NCBI RefSeq assembly: GCF_001690595.1
Contig: NZ_LZHH01000118.1
Location: 45,523-109,522, forward strand
DNA length: 64,000 bases
Source: Gilliamella sp. Choc5-1
Lineage (GTDB): Bacteria > Pseudomonadota > Gammaproteobacteria > Enterobacterales > Orbaceae
Direction: 5' to 3'
A program made the translations under genes and the position numbers. The notes under the pieces were generated by a model. The model did not search any database. It saw only the letters and a program-made list of their open reading frames with translations, and was not told the origin of the DNA. Below, one piece after another: positions 47,374 to 58,483 of this stretch. The first letter of the stretch is position 1. Every line of letters starts with the position of its first letter.

Positions 47374-48654
47374 CTAATTTCTTTCTAATTGAAAGTTACT
47401 GTTCTCAATTTTGTTTTCTCTGATAAAAATCCATAAAACAACGGCACCTATTACATCAAAGAAGGCTAACGCAATGAAAAAAGGACCAAAACCAATAATC
47501 CCAACGAATGCTCCAATAAATAGATTAAAAATTAGCTGACCTGTCCATGCACATGCTCCTGCCATTCCAACTGCCGTAGCCACTTGGTTTTTCTTAAATA
47601 AATCGCCACCTAGTGTTGAAGCAACTGTAGATAATAGTTGATGAGAAAAACCACCTAAGCTAACTAAGAACACGGCTAAATAAGGGTTTTGAACAATACT
47701 TACAAAACCAATGGTCATCATAAGTACAGCGCCTATAGAAAAAGTAATTAATCTTGATCTTATTAAAGAAAAACCTCTATCATTCAAAAATTTAGCTACA
47801 AATCCACTAGCTAAACATCCTAAATCAGCCATTAAGAAAGGTAACCAAACAAACATAGCAATTTCTTTTAGGCTAAAATGTAGCGTTTCGACAAAAAATA
47901 TTGGTACCCAAAAGTTAATAGTACCCCAAGCAGGATCGGCAAGAAAACGCGCAATACCAATTCCCCAAAAGTTTCGTTGAGAAAGAATTGATGAAATAGA
48001 AACTTTTTCTTTTTTATCAATATTTAAATATTTCTCTTGCCCTGCCTCAATATATGCACGTTCTTCAGCCGATAGCATTTTAGAATCTTTAGGATCTCGA
48101 TAAAAAGTAAACCAAGCAAGTGCTGCAATCAATGCTAAAGAACCTGAAACAACAAAAGCAAATTGCCAACCTTGAAATAAAATACACCAGGCAATTAAAG
48201 GTGGAGCTAACATTGCACCAAATGAAGTACCCATATTAAATATGCCTGAAGCAATACCTCGTTCTTTTGCGGGAAACCATATAGATGCTGTTTTAATACC
48301 TGCGGGTATTGCTGATGCTTCACTGAACCCCATTATACTTCTCATAAAAGCTAAACCTTGCCATGTTCCAGTTAATGCATGCCCCATAGTCGCAAGCCCC
48401 CACACAATAGCACAAATAGCAAAACCTAACCTTAATCCAATAGTATCAATAAAAAAACCCATAATTGGTTGACCAATTGTATAAGCCAACTGGAAAGCAC
48501 TTACTACCCAAGAATATTGTTCTTTAGTAATACCTGTTGTTTCTAAGATAGTAGGGGCAGCAACCCCCAATGCTGTTCTGTCAAGGTAGTTAATGATGGT
48601 AATTGCACAAATAAGTAATATCATACACCACCTAAATTTTCGTACAGTTTTCAT
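47374..48654 (-). CDS. exuT: MFS hexuronate transporter ExuT
   Basis: 426 residues, twelve transmembrane helices, anion:cation symporter family. NYLDRTALGVAAPTI in helix 1, SASIPAGIKTASIWFPAKER-type loop (EASAIPAGIKTASIWF, about 115-130) and the DLGCLASGFVAKFL region match ExuT-like carriers. Brings in D-glucuronate or galacturonate. Last in the operon, 41 bp after uxaC. Confidence 0.9.
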   Translation of the reverse strand: MKTVRKFRWCMILLICAITIINYLDRTALGVAAPTILETTGITKEQYSWVVSAFQLAYTIGQPIMGFFIDTIGLRLGFAICAIVWGLATMGHALTGTWQGLAFMRSIMGFSEASAIPAGIKTASIWFPAKERGIASGIFNMGTSFGAMLAPPLIAWCILFQGWQFAFVVSGSLALIAALAWFTFYRDPKDSKMLSAEERAYIEAGQEKYLNIDKKEKVSISSILSQRNFWGIGIARFLADPAWGTINFWVPIFFVETLHFSLKEIAMFVWLPFLMADLGCLASGFVAKFLNDRGFSLIRSRLITFSIGAVLMMTIGFVSIVQNPYLAVFLVSLGGFSHQLLSTVASTLGGDLFKKNQVATAVGMAGACAWTGQLIFNLFIGAFVGIIGFGPFFIALAFFDVIGAVVLWIFIRENKIENSNFQLERN

Positions 48655-48695
48655 TATTACTCCTTATTATTCCATGTAAACTTCAATTATTTTTG

Positions 48696-50102
48696 TTATT
48701 TAGAAAAGTAAAAATTAGCATTATTGAAGCAAATATCTTTGATCATATTTCCTACCAAATTAAAATCAGCAGGAATTTCACCATTTTCGATCCAATTTCC
48801 AATCATATTGCACAAAATTCTTCTAAAATACTCATGTCTTGTAAATGAGAGGAAACTACGTGAGTCAGTTAACATTCCAACAAATTGGCTCAATAAACCC
48901 ATTTGTGAAAGCTGCATTAGTTGACGCTCCATGCCATCTTTTTGGTCATTGAACCACCACCCTGATCCAAATTGGATTTTGCCAGCAATACCTGAACCTT
49001 GGAAATTACCAGCCATTGTAGCTAGGACTTCGTTATCTCTAGGATTTAAACAATATAGTATTGTTTTAGGTAACTCATCGGTCAGATCTAAAGTTCCTAA
49101 CAATGAAGATAAAGGTTCAGCGATTGGTCTATCACCAATTGAATCAAATCCTGCATCTGGACCTAGCAATTTATACATCCGTTGATTATTATTGCGTAAA
49201 GCACCTAGGTGTAATTGCATAACCCAATTACGTTTATGATATTGTTTACCTAACCAAACAAGAACTGCTGTACTAAATTGTGCTATTTCTAATTCAGATA
49301 ACGATTGATTATTTAGACGTTTTTTGAGTATTAAATCGAGTTGTTTTTCTGAAGGGATATCTGCGTAGCGTAATATCTCAATACCATGATCTGATGCTTC
49401 ACAGCCATGCTGTTCAAAGTGATCAAGCCTTTTTAATAATGCAGTGAGCAGTTCTGAAAAAGTGTTTATTTCAATATCACAAACCTGACCTAATTGAGAA
49501 ATATAGTTAGGAAATCCAGACAGTTCAATTTTAAATACTTTATCAGGTCGCCAACTAGGTCTTACTTTAGTTTCAAAGGAACCATCTAAGCTTATTTGTT
49601 TATGGTATTGAAGTGAATCAATTGGATCATCAGTAGTACCTACTGCCCTAACATTCATTTGTTTCAAAATACCTTTTGTCGAAAATTCTTTTGTAGCTAA
49701 TTGCTCATTAGCCTGAAGCCAAATTTTTTCAGCTGTTTTTTCATTAAAAAGTATATTTTTTATACCAAATGGACGCCTTAACTCTAAATGAGTCCAATGA
49801 TAAATTGGATTGCCCAATGTTAAAGGAACCACTTTTGCCCAAGCTAAGTATTTTTCGTAATCAGATGCACTGCCTGTAATAAATTTCTCATCTACACCGG
49901 CGGTACGAAGCACTCTCCATTTATAATGATCACCAGCAAGCCAAATCTCTGCTAAATTACGGAAGTTTTTATTGTCCGCAATATCTTTTGGTGGTAAATG
50001 GCAATGATAATCATATATTGGTTGATCTGCTGCATAATCAAAATAGAGTCTTTGCGCGACTTCGGTTTGTAACAAAAAGTTTTCATCCAAAAAGTTTTTC
50101 AT
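48696..50102 (-). CDS. uxaC: glucuronate isomerase UxaC
   Basis: 468 residues (E. coli 470). Amidohydrolase-like fold: [15 protein letters not shown] (metal-binding His pair), [20 protein letters not shown], and [19 protein letters not shown] at the end. Converts D-glucuronate to D-fructuronate (or galacturonate to tagaturonate). 30 bp after uxuB. Confidence 0.96.
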   Translation of the reverse strand: MKNFLDENFLLQTEVAQRLYFDYAADQPIYDYHCHLPPKDIADNKNFRNLAEIWLAGDHYKWRVLRTAGVDEKFITGSASDYEKYLAWAKVVPLTLGNPIYHWTHLELRRPFGIKNILFNEKTAEKIWLQANEQLATKEFSTKGILKQMNVRAVGTTDDPIDSLQYHKQISLDGSFETKVRPSWRPDKVFKIELSGFPNYISQLGQVCDIEINTFSELLTALLKRLDHFEQHGCEASDHGIEILRYADIPSEKQLDLILKKRLNNQSLSELEIAQFSTAVLVWLGKQYHKRNWVMQLHLGALRNNNQRMYKLLGPDAGFDSIGDRPIAEPLSSLLGTLDLTDELPKTILYCLNPRDNEVLATMAGNFQGSGIAGKIQFGSGWWFNDQKDGMERQLMQLSQMGLLSQFVGMLTDSRSFLSFTRHEYFRRILCNMIGNWIENGEIPADFNLVGNMIKDICFNNANFYFSK

Positions 50103-50132
50103 TATATTTAACCCGCTCTTAGTTTAATAACC

Positions 50133-51602
50133 TTAGTTTGATAAATTGCTGACAGTTTGTTTTGCCCCATATTTCATTAAAGAAAGGTAATGTATTGTTA
50201 CCTTTTCTTTAAATAATGCATTGTTCGGCAAATCTAAACCAAAGACAGCCCCTAGACGTAATAGAGCATTTACTCGTTCAACGCCATCGTTGCTCGTTTT
50301 AACAATATTTTGTAGTTGCTCACTCATTGGATCTCGTAAATCTATTGGCTGGTTATTATCATCAATGCCGCCGACATAGCGCATCCAACTCGCAACCCCT
50401 AAAGCTAGCAATGAAAAATCTGAACCATTTTTGATATGCCAACGGATTGAATCGAGCATTCTTTGAGGCAATTTTTGAGTACCATCCATCGCAATCTGCC
50501 ATGTTTTATGTTTTAACGATGGATTACTAAAACGTTCAATAAGTTTGTTTGCATATTGTTGCAAATTAACATGACTAGGGACGTGAAGTGTTGGTGCTTG
50601 TTGTTGCATCATCAATGTTAAAGTTGCTTTTTTATAATTAACATCATTCATGCAATCATTAATGTGCTCGTAACCAGCCAAATAGCCTAGGTAGGCTAAA
50701 AAAGAATGGCTACCATTTAGCATACGAAGTTTCATTTCTTCATATGGAACAACATTATCAACAAATTCAGCACCGACTTCATTCCAATTAGGGCGGTTAG
50801 TGACAAAATTATCTTCTATAACCCACTGAATAAAAGGTTCACAAGCAATACCACATGGATCAAACATACCGCCTAATGTATCTTCAATTTCAGTTAATGT
50901 TTCGGATGTTGCGGCAGGGACAATACGGTCAACCATAGTGCATGGGAATGTTGTATTAGACTCAATCCAATTTGCTAATTGTGGATCTCGAACGTTAGCT
51001 AATCCTAATATTGCTTTTTTTAAGACCAATCCATTTTCAGGAATATTATCGCATGATAAAGCAGTAAAGGATTTTAACCCTCGTTGCATTCTTCTATAAA
51101 GCGCCTCAACAATAACACCTGGGGCAGACATAGGCTTTGTTGGATTTGCTAAGTCAGCTTTAATTAATGCATTATTCAAATCTAATCCAGCTCCACTAGG
51201 TAACATGCAATATCCTTTTTCTGTTACTGTTAATGAAACAATTTCAACTACTGGATCTGTCATCTTTTCTAAAATTGCATCTATACCGTCTGTTGGTGCT
51301 AATAATGATTCTTTTACGCTACCAATAATAAATGCTTCTTTTGATGTTGCACCTTTTTCTAACACAGTATACAAATGGTCTTGTTTACGAATTTCATTAA
51401 TTAATTCTTCACCACCAACAATATTAACTTCACAAATACCCCAGTCACAGTTTCCTTTGTTAAGTAAACGATCAGTCAATAACGCTTGATGAGCGCGGTG
51501 AAAAGCTCCAAATCCCAGATGGACAATTCGCGAGGTTATTTTTTGCCGGTCATATAAAGGTCTATGTTGGATTGATTTAGGAAGATTTAATAAATTTAAC
51601 AT
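50133..51602 (-). CDS. uxuB: D-fructuronate reductase (mannitol dehydrogenase family)
   Basis: About 489 residues from the ATG at 51602, which follows GGTGA; the frame is open to 51656. Long-chain dehydrogenase with IVHLGFGAFHRAHQALLTD (NAD site, about 27-45), SCDNIPENG and the catalytic Lys in KLRMLNGSHSFLAYLG. UxuB-like rather than UxaB because the partners are UxuA and a UxuR-like regulator. Reduces D-fructuronate to D-mannonate. First gene of the operon. Confidence 0.9.
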   Translation of the reverse strand: MLNLLNLPKSIQHRPLYDRQKITSRIVHLGFGAFHRAHQALLTDRLLNKGNCDWGICEVNIVGGEELINEIRKQDHLYTVLEKGATSKEAFIIGSVKESLLAPTDGIDAILEKMTDPVVEIVSLTVTEKGYCMLPSGAGLDLNNALIKADLANPTKPMSAPGVIVEALYRRMQRGLKSFTALSCDNIPENGLVLKKAILGLANVRDPQLANWIESNTTFPCTMVDRIVPAATSETLTEIEDTLGGMFDPCGIACEPFIQWVIEDNFVTNRPNWNEVGAEFVDNVVPYEEMKLRMLNGSHSFLAYLGYLAGYEHINDCMNDVNYKKATLTLMMQQQAPTLHVPSHVNLQQYANKLIERFSNPSLKHKTWQIAMDGTQKLPQRMLDSIRWHIKNGSDFSLLALGVASWMRYVGGIDDNNQPIDLRDPMSEQLQNIVKTSNDGVERVNALLRLGAVFGLDLPNNALFKEKVTIHYLSLMKYGAKQTVSNLSN

Positions 51603-51692
51603 TTTATTCACCGTGATTATCTGTTTAACTACCTTATTGGTTAGACATATTTTCATTTGTTGGCAAACATTTCATCTCATTTTTTTCTTTTT

Positions 51693-51708
51693 TGCGACAT
51701 AAATCACA
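51693..51708. promoter_or_regulatory. CRP site candidate
   Basis: TGCGA-CATAAA-TCACA flanked by T-runs; one mismatch from TGTGA-N6-TCACA. About 98 bp upstream of uxuB, in the divergent uxuB/uxuR region. Fits catabolite control of glucuronate genes. Confidence 0.6.
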
Positions 51709-51762
51709 TTTTTTGGTTTATTTTGTATAAGATGTTCAAAAAATTCCTATAATACAAAATTA

Positions 51763-51780
51763 TATTGGCATTCCAATTGT
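51763..51780. promoter_or_regulatory. UxuR/ExuR-type operator candidate
   Basis: ATTGG-CATT-CCAAT palindrome, same half sites and spacing as the enteric TTGG-TATA-CCAA operator. Between uxuB and the uxuR-like gene. Confidence 0.6.
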
Positions 51781-51880
51781 AAAGTTAAATGTATTTAACC
51801 ATAATTGACTTATAGTACTTGTAATAATTAGCGTATAATTATCCAATATTAGACCAAAATTAGAATGAGGATTATAAATA

Positions 51881-52642
51881 ATGGTAAAGGTTAATCGGCT
51901 ATATCAAGAAATTGGTAATGAACTTAAATCACTATTAAAAGGTGGTACCTATAAAATTGGTGACCGATTACCACCAGAAAGAGATATTGCAGAAGCATTT
52001 AATGTAAGTAGAACCGTAGTAAGAGAAGCGTTAATTATGCTAGAACTAGAAAATCTAGTCACTGTCAAAAAAGGTTCTGGTGTATATGTAATTGGTTTAC
52101 CAAATGAAATATTATCAGAAACAGAGAAAAAAATTGAAGAAGAGGATTTTGGCCCTTTTGAACTATTACAAGCTAGACAATTAATTGAAAGTAATATTGC
52201 CGCTTTTGCTGCTTCACAAATAGTGAAATCAGATATTATTGAGTTAAGAGCTATTTTAGAACAAGAACGACAAATTTTAGAACAAGGTATGTTAGATGAT
52301 TACAGTGCTGATGAAAAGTTTCATATTACAATAGCAAGGGCGACCAAGAATTCAATACTTGAAAATCTGTTAAATGATTTATGGCAAAAACGTACCGCTA
52401 GCAAAATGTGGGGGCAACTACACAGTCGAATTACTGATCATAGTTATCGAAAAAAATGGCTTTATGATCATGAAAAAATTTTACAAGCGTTACAGGTAAA
52501 AGATGCAATGGCCGCACGTCATGCTATGTGGCAACATTTAGAAAATGTTAAACAAACATTAATGGCAGTTTCGGATAGCGAAGATCCAAATTTTGATGGT
52601 TATTTATTTGACTCAATTCCGGTTAACATTGTTAATCAATAG
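51881..52642 (+). CDS. GntR/FadR-family regulator of hexuronate genes (UxuR/ExuR-like)
   Basis: 253 residues. N-terminal winged helix-turn-helix (GDRLPPERDIAEAFNVSRTV, VREALIMLELENLVTVKKGSGVYV in two halves) and a C-terminal FCD helical effector domain (LLQARQLIESNIAAFAA, FHITIARATKNSILENLL) with metal-binding His. Represses uxu/exu genes until fructuronate or a hexuronate binds, in known members. Followed by uxuA 75 bp downstream. Confidence 0.92.
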   Translation: MVKVNRLYQEIGNELKSLLKGGTYKIGDRLPPERDIAEAFNVSRTVVREALIMLELENLVTVKKGSGVYVIGLPNEILSETEKKIEEEDFGPFELLQARQLIESNIAAFAASQIVKSDIIELRAILEQERQILEQGMLDDYSADEKFHITIARATKNSILENLLNDLWQKRTASKMWGQLHSRITDHSYRKKWLYDHEKILQALQVKDAMAARHAMWQHLENVKQTLMAVSDSEDPNFDGYLFDSIPVNIVNQ

Positions 52643-52717
52643 ATAATAATCAGAATTGTTTATAGATCTTTATTATTTTCAGAAAAATAAATACATGAAA
52701 TCGTTAAGGAGATTTAT

Positions 52718-53899
52718 ATGGAACAAACGATGCGTTGGTTTGGACCAAATGACCCAGTATCATTAGATGATATTAAACAAGCTGGAGCAACTGGAATTGT
52801 TACAGCTTTACACCATATTCCCAATGGAGAAGTTTGGACCATTGAAGAAATTGAAAAACGAAAAAATATTATTGAAGAAAAAGGATTAACATGGTCTGTT
52901 GTAGAAAGTATTCCTGTTCATGAAGAAATAAAAACCCATACAGGAAACGTTTTACAGCATATTGAAAATTACAAACAGTCTATTAGAAATTTAGCAGCTT
53001 GTGGCATTGATACTGTTTGTTACAATTTTATGCCCGTTTTGGATTGGACTCGTACTGATCTGGCTTATGAGTTGCCTGATGGCTCAAGAGCGTTGCGTTT
53101 TGACCAAACTGCGTTTGCTGCATTTGATATCTATATATTACAAAGACCTAATGCAGACAAAGATTACTCAAAAGAGGATATAGCTTCAGCTAAATCTTAT
53201 TTTGAAAAAATGACACAATCAGAAAAAGATAAGCTTATCGCTAACATTATCGCAGGCTTACCTGGTGCAGAAGAAGGTTATTCTCTTGATCAATTTAGGG
53301 CACATCTTGCAACCTATGATGGTATTGATAAAACCAAATTACGTGAAAATTATGCTTATTTTTTAAAAGCGATTGTCCCTGTTGCGGAAGAAGTTGGTGT
53401 GGTATTAACAGTACATCCTGATGATCCACCAAGGCCTATCTTGGGTTTACCTCGTATAGTTTCAACGATCGAAGATATGCAATGGATTAAAGATACCGTT
53501 GATAGTATTCACAATGGTTTTTGTTTCTGTACAGGATCTTATGGTGTTCGTAGTGATAATGATTTAGCTACCATGGCTGAAAAATTTGCCGATCGTGTCC
53601 ACTTTATTCACTTACGAGCAACAGTTAGAGAAGATAACCCTCTCTCTTTCCATGAAGGTGATCATTTAGCTGGCGATGTCGATATGTATGCAGTGATAAA
53701 AGCATTAGTTACTGAAGAAGAACGACGTAAAAAAGCTGGCGTTAAACGAGCCATACCAGTTCGGCCTGATCATGGCCACCAAATGTTAGATGATCTTAAA
53801 AAGAAAACCAATCCAGGTTACTCAGCGATTGGCCGTTTAAAGGGGCTAGCTGAAATTCGTGGAATTGAGTATGCAATTCATCGAGCATTTTTCAGTTAA
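52718..53899 (+). CDS. uxuA: mannonate dehydratase UxuA
   Basis: 393 residues (E. coli 394). TIM-barrel; [19 protein letters not shown] start, [38 protein letters not shown] and [12 protein letters not shown] supply metal and substrate residues. Removes water from D-mannonate to give 2-keto-3-deoxygluconate. TAAGGAG upstream. Confidence 0.97.
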   Translation: MEQTMRWFGPNDPVSLDDIKQAGATGIVTALHHIPNGEVWTIEEIEKRKNIIEEKGLTWSVVESIPVHEEIKTHTGNVLQHIENYKQSIRNLAACGIDTVCYNFMPVLDWTRTDLAYELPDGSRALRFDQTAFAAFDIYILQRPNADKDYSKEDIASAKSYFEKMTQSEKDKLIANIIAGLPGAEEGYSLDQFRAHLATYDGIDKTKLRENYAYFLKAIVPVAEEVGVVLTVHPDDPPRPILGLPRIVSTIEDMQWIKDTVDSIHNGFCFCTGSYGVRSDNDLATMAEKFADRVHFIHLRATVREDNPLSFHEGDHLAGDVDMYAVIKALVTEEERRKKAGVKRAIPVRPDHGHQMLDDLKKKTNPGYSAIGRLKGLAEIRGIEYAIHRAFFS

Positions 53900-53956
53900 C
53901 TGAAATAATTTCAATCAATTATAATTAATCTAGACAAAAATCCTAACAATTTTAAT

Positions 53957-53978
53957 GCCCTTTTAAGGGCGTTTTTTT
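53957..53978 (+). terminator. rho-independent terminator after uxuA
   Basis: GCCCTT-TT-AAGGGC stem then G and seven T. 58 bp past the stop. Confidence 0.85.
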
Positions 53979-54147
53979 ATAAAAAATCACCTATCAATAA
54001 ATAGAATTAACTTTTTAGAAAACGTTAAATTTTAATACATAAATGCTATTGAAGCATAACTGTTTGACATTTCTAATTTCTAGGCGTTATATATGTATTA
54101 GTATCTACATCAAAATAGTTCAACAATTAAAATAGTGGAGTGTGTAT

Positions 54148-54579
54148 ATGGGTATCTTAAATAATATTTTTTCAAAAGTATTTCCTAGTGCTCAAGCAGC
54201 AGTAGAGCATGCCGTTGATACAGTGAAAGATAAAGTTGAAAACATTACCAGCTCAGTCAAAGATACAGTATCAAATGGTTCAGAACAAGTTAAAGAAAAG
54301 GTAGAACAAAGCGCATCTGCGGCTAATGTTGATGTAACATCTATTTTAGATGGTTTAGCAAAAAAACATCCTGAAGTTCTCAACTGGAAAACATCTATCG
54401 TTGATCTATTGAAATTATTAGGTATAGATAGCAGTTTAGATGCACGGAAAAATTTAGCGAAAGAACTGAATTATCCAGGCAATACTGATGATACCGCAGC
54501 AATGAATACATGGTTAATTAAAGAAGTAATGAAAAAAATTGCTGAAAAAGGTGGTAATGTAACCCATCTTTTCTCTTAA
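54148..54579 (+). CDS. DUF3597 family protein
   Basis: 143 residues from the ATG at 54148 (GGAG 8 nt upstream; a GTG at 54142 is weaker). N-terminal ~65 residues are amphipathic, Lys/Glu/Val rich, LEA- or apolipoprotein-like (AVDTVKDKVENITSSVKDTV). The C-terminal DUF3597 domain has LNWKTSIVDLLKLLGIDSSL and ARKNLAKELNYPGN. Function unknown. Own terminator follows. Confidence 0.88.
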   Translation: MGILNNIFSKVFPSAQAAVEHAVDTVKDKVENITSSVKDTVSNGSEQVKEKVEQSASAANVDVTSILDGLAKKHPEVLNWKTSIVDLLKLLGIDSSLDARKNLAKELNYPGNTDDTAAMNTWLIKEVMKKIAEKGGNVTHLFS

Positions 54580-54600
54580 AAGAGAATATTAAGACAATTA

Positions 54601-54632
54601 AATCCACCTAATATTTTAGGTGGATTTTTTTT
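54601..54632 (+). terminator. rho-independent terminator
   Basis: 11-bp perfect stem (AATCCACCTAA/TTAGGTGGATT), 4-nt loop, then T6. Faces the convergent pth gene. Confidence 0.9.
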
Positions 54633-54685
54633 ATTAAAGTGGATATTTATTGATTTTTACGTTATTGAAACTTCCAACAATTTAA

Positions 54686-55270
54686 CTAAGCTTTAAAAGC
54701 ATGTAACTTGTTCATTGCAACGTCTATCCCATCAGACAATAAGATATCTGTACAACGTAAAGATTCGTCAATAGCTTTATCAATTAATTCCTGTTCAGGT
54801 TTAGATGGCTTATTTAAAACATAACCAACAACTTTATTTTTATCGCCAGGATGTCCAATACCAATTCTTAACCGATAAAAATTTAAATTATTTCCCAATT
54901 TACTAGCAATATCTTTTAGCCCATTATGCCCACCATGACTACCACCAAACTTAAGTTTAGCTATTCCGGGATTTAAGTCGAGTTCATCATGTGCAACTAA
55001 GATCTCTTCTGGCTTTATTTGGTAAAATGTCGCCATAGCTTGAACAGCTTTACCACTTAAATTCATGAAAGTAGTTGGAACTAATAAACGTACATCATGA
55101 CCTGAAATGTTGATTCGTGATGTGTAACCAAAAAATTTTTGTTCATTTTTTAATGATTGATTATAACGTTCAGCCAATTGCTCAACAAACCACGCACCTG
55201 CATTGTGCCTTGTTGCTGCATATTCATTTCCGGGATTGGCGAGTCCTACAATCAGTTTTATCGTTGTCAT
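54686..55270 (-). CDS. pth: peptidyl-tRNA hydrolase
   Basis: 194 residues. Catalytic His22 in the [12 protein letters not shown] motif; [10 protein letters not shown] start; [15 protein letters not shown] and [13 protein letters not shown]. Releases peptides from dropped-off peptidyl-tRNA. 75 bp downstream of prs, with a terminator between. Confidence 0.97.
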   Translation of the reverse strand: MTTIKLIVGLANPGNEYAATRHNAGAWFVEQLAERYNQSLKNEQKFFGYTSRINISGHDVRLLVPTTFMNLSGKAVQAMATFYQIKPEEILVAHDELDLNPGIAKLKFGGSHGGHNGLKDIASKLGNNLNFYRLRIGIGHPGDKNKVVGYVLNKPSKPEQELIDKAIDESLRCTDILLSDGIDVAMNKLHAFKA

Positions 55271-55304
55271 AATATTTTTATTGTCACTAGATTTTATCGA
55301 TAAA

Positions 55305-55326
55305 AATGCCCCAAAAAAGGGGCATT
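55305..55326 (-). terminator. rho-independent terminator after prs
   Basis: 8-bp stem AATGCCCC/GGGGCATT with 6-nt loop and T-run on the minus strand, 20 bp past the prs stop. Confidence 0.85.
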
Positions 55327-55345
55327 ATACCAATGATAAAATAGG

Positions 55346-56293
55346 TTATTGATGGAACATTGCTGAAATTGATTCTTCGTTACTAATTCGACGAATTGCT
55401 TCAGCAAGCATACCTGATAATGTTAATTGGCGAACATTTTTCAATGCGTTTACTTCAGCCGTTAATGGAATTGTGTCACAAACAACAATTTCATCAATGG
55501 CACAGTTTTTAATGTTACTTACTGCTTTACCTGAAAATATCGGGTGGGTAGCATAAGCAAATACTCTTTTTGCACCTCGCGCTTTTAAAGCATCAGCTGC
55601 TTTACAAAGTGTTCCTGCAGTATCAATCATATCATCAACTAAGATACAATCTCTATCAGCAACATCACCAATAATATTCATCACTTCAGCTTCATTGGCA
55701 CGTTGACGACGTTTATCAATAATTGCCATGTCAGTATCATTAAGCAGTTTAGCTATCGCACGAGCACGCACCACTCCTCCAATATCAGGCGAAACAACAA
55801 TTGGGCGATCAAACTCACGTTGTAGCATATCTTCTAAAATAACTGGGCTACCAAATACATTATCAACAGGCACATCAAAGAAGCCTTGAATTTGTTCGGC
55901 ATGAAGATCAACGGTTAATACCCTATCGACACCAACAGTTGATAGAAAATCAGCAACAACTTTAGCAGTAATAGGTACACGAGCCGAACGAACTCGACGA
56001 TCTTGCCTTGCATAACCAAAATAAGGAATAACAGCAGTAATACGACCAGCAGATGCTCGGCGCATTGCATCAATCATAACTAATAATTCCATTAAATTGT
56101 CATTGGTAGGGGCACAAGTTGATTGAATAATAAAAACATCTTCACCACGGACATTTTCATTGATTTGGACATTAACTTCACCATCACTAAAACGGCTTAC
56201 CACAATGTCACCAAGAGAAGTATAAAGACGATTAGCTATACGTTTTGCTAGTTCTGGTGTGGCATTACCAGCAAAAAGCTTCATATCAGGCAC
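55346..56293 (-). CDS. prs: ribose-phosphate pyrophosphokinase (PRPP synthase)
   Basis: 315 residues, the family length. [20 protein letters not shown] start; ATP site [24 protein letters not shown]-binding loop [19 protein letters not shown]. Makes PRPP for nucleotides, His, Trp and NAD from ribose 5-phosphate. Confidence 0.98.
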   Translation of the reverse strand: MPDMKLFAGNATPELAKRIANRLYTSLGDIVVSRFSDGEVNVQINENVRGEDVFIIQSTCAPTNDNLMELLVMIDAMRRASAGRITAVIPYFGYARQDRRVRSARVPITAKVVADFLSTVGVDRVLTVDLHAEQIQGFFDVPVDNVFGSPVILEDMLQREFDRPIVVSPDIGGVVRARAIAKLLNDTDMAIIDKRRQRANEAEVMNIIGDVADRDCILVDDMIDTAGTLCKAADALKARGAKRVFAYATHPIFSGKAVSNIKNCAIDEIVVCDTIPLTAEVNALKNVRQLTLSGMLAEAIRRISNEESISAMFHQ

Positions 56294-56564
56294 GAGAAAT
56301 CCTCAAGCATGTATTCATGATTACTTTATTCGTAATCGGTTAAATTGGGGCTATAATTATATAATCATTTATCGATTATGCTCAACTACAATATAAAAAT
56401 ATATTGAAAATATTTGATATCAGATCGCAAATAAAACGACTATTTTTTAATTCGTTATTTGGCCTGTTATTTTGTATCTGTTAGTATTATTTGCGTCATA
56501 GTTTCAAATTTATTGTGAAGAAAAATATTGCCAATATCTGGTTTATTATGTAGTGATTATATAT

Positions 56565-57056
56565 TTATCCGAAACTAGCCCCCTTGTATTTTAGCTGGCG
56601 CCATGATTCATAAACCACAACCGCTACGGCGTTAGATAAATTCATGCTGCGACTCGTTGCTAACATAGGAATGCGTATTTTTTTATTTTGAGGTAATACA
56701 TCAAGTATAGTTTTCGGTAAACCCCGAGTTTCTGGACCAAACATCAAGAAATCATTTTGTTGGTAATTGACTTCGCTATGTGACCTTTGTCCCTTTGTGG
56801 TCAGTGCGTAAACTTGAGTTAATAAATCAATTTGATTATTCTCCAAAAAATGATTGAGGTTTTTATAACGTTTTACATCCACAAATTCTTGATAATCAAG
56901 CCCTGCCCGTTTCAATTTTTTGTCATCCCAAAAAAAGCCCATTGGTTCAATAATATGTAAATTAAACCCAGTATTAGCACAAAGACGAATAATATTACCA
57001 GTATTAGCTGGAATTTCTGGTTCAAATAAAACGATGTTTAATACAGTATTTGACAC
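56565..57056 (-). CDS. trmL: tRNA (cytidine(34)-2'-O)-methyltransferase TrmL
   Basis: 163 residues, SPOUT (trefoil-knot) fold. [20 protein letters not shown] start, FGPETRGLP and the [20 protein letters not shown] knot. Methylates the wobble base of tRNA-Leu isoacceptors. 16 bp after cpxA. Confidence 0.95.
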   Translation of the reverse strand: MSNTVLNIVLFEPEIPANTGNIIRLCANTGFNLHIIEPMGFFWDDKKLKRAGLDYQEFVDVKRYKNLNHFLENNQIDLLTQVYALTTKGQRSHSEVNYQQNDFLMFGPETRGLPKTILDVLPQNKKIRIPMLATSRSMNLSNAVAVVVYESWRQLKYKGASFG

Positions 57057-57072
57057 AATTTTTCTCTTTTTA

Positions 57073-58455
57073 TTATCTATATTGATGAATGGGCAATACT
57101 ATCACAATTCTAAGTCCACCCAAGTGGCTTTTTTCAGCTTTAACAGTCCCATGATTGCGAATAATTGCATTGGCTACAATAGCTAGCCCTAATCCTGTTC
57201 CGCCAGATTCGCGATCCCTAGCTTCATTTGTGCGATAAAATGGCCTAAAAATTTGTTCAAGCTCACTTTCAGCGACGCCAACTCCGTCATCATCTATTGT
57301 AATTGTTATTTTTTGTTGTTTTTCAATAAAACTGATAACAATTTGTTCATTAGAATAACGAAATGCATTACGTATAACATTTTCAAGTGCGCTGCATAAA
57401 GCAATTGGATAGCATAAAATAGTATGGTTGGTAGGAAGATTGGTAACAGTAAACTTTTTACCTATTTGTTCTGCTTCAAAAGTTGCATTATCAAGCACTT
57501 GTTTAAATAATAAATCAATTTTATTAAATTCACGAATTTCATTATTGTCATATTGCTGCCTTGCCAATGATAATAAATCAACAATCATAGAGTCTAATTT
57601 TAATGCTTCAGCATTAATACGCATAACTTCGCTACTTTCGCCTTGTTTTCGACGCAATAAAGCTGTAGCAAGCTGTAATCGAGTCAATGGAGTGCGTAAT
57701 TCGTGGGAAATGTCAGAAAACAATCGCTGTTGCAGCTCTTGCATTCGTTTTAGTTCTCTCAACATATGGTTAAAACTAGCACCCGTTGCTTTATATTCTG
57801 ATGAACCTATCTGTTCAAGTTCTGGCCACTCCTGCAAATTTCCTTTTGCAACCTGATCAGCAGCCTTTTTTAACCTTTGAGCAGGTTTTGCAATACTCCA
57901 AGATAACCAAAGTAAGACGGGAGAGCTTGCAAGCATAGTCAAAGTTAATAATAAAAAAGGGTGATCAAAAATAAAATTAACAAGTTGAGATTGAATATCT
58001 GTGGCTTGTTGTAAAATGTATAATTGATATTGGGCATTAGAATAATGAACTAAAAACGGTCCTATAATTTCTTGAGAATCATAAATCTTCTTTGCAGGAT
58101 CATTAACATTTTTAGATTTTTCTCTAAATTTTTTTACTAAATCAAGATTTTTAGTTTCAGCAGTAATAATTTGTTCATTGGGTGTAACAATAAATAAAAA
58201 TTGACCTGGTTTCTGATAACTATCCATCACAACAATAAAACGCATCCACCATCGAAAACTATCTTTAGGTATATTAATAAGATCATTTTCAATTTGATTA
58301 GCAAGTACATTACCTATTTGCTTGTCTTTATTTGCTAAATACGTTAAATTTCGAGAATCGAGATTAGGTATAACCATAATTAACATTAGAAAAAAGGCTA
58401 CTGTCAGTAAAAATGTAGTGAAAATTCTAATGGTTAGTCGGTCAAAAAGCCACAT
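57073..58455 (-). CDS. cpxA: envelope-stress sensor kinase CpxA
   Basis: 460 residues. Transmembrane helices about 10-30 and 165-187 bracket a periplasmic sensor; HAMP 188-240; phospho-acceptor His251 in [16 protein letters not shown] box [11 protein letters not shown] boxes DDDGVG and GGTGLGLAI. Phosphorylates CpxR upon misfolded envelope proteins. No cpxP in this window. Confidence 0.94.
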   Translation of the reverse strand: MWLFDRLTIRIFTTFLLTVAFFLMLIMVIPNLDSRNLTYLANKDKQIGNVLANQIENDLINIPKDSFRWWMRFIVVMDSYQKPGQFLFIVTPNEQIITAETKNLDLVKKFREKSKNVNDPAKKIYDSQEIIGPFLVHYSNAQYQLYILQQATDIQSQLVNFIFDHPFLLLTLTMLASSPVLLWLSWSIAKPAQRLKKAADQVAKGNLQEWPELEQIGSSEYKATGASFNHMLRELKRMQELQQRLFSDISHELRTPLTRLQLATALLRRKQGESSEVMRINAEALKLDSMIVDLLSLARQQYDNNEIREFNKIDLLFKQVLDNATFEAEQIGKKFTVTNLPTNHTILCYPIALCSALENVIRNAFRYSNEQIVISFIEKQQKITITIDDDGVGVAESELEQIFRPFYRTNEARDRESGGTGLGLAIVANAIIRNHGTVKAEKSHLGGLRIVIVLPIHQYR

Positions 58456-58483
58456 GTTATGTTGTCTTCATTTAAATGTTAGC

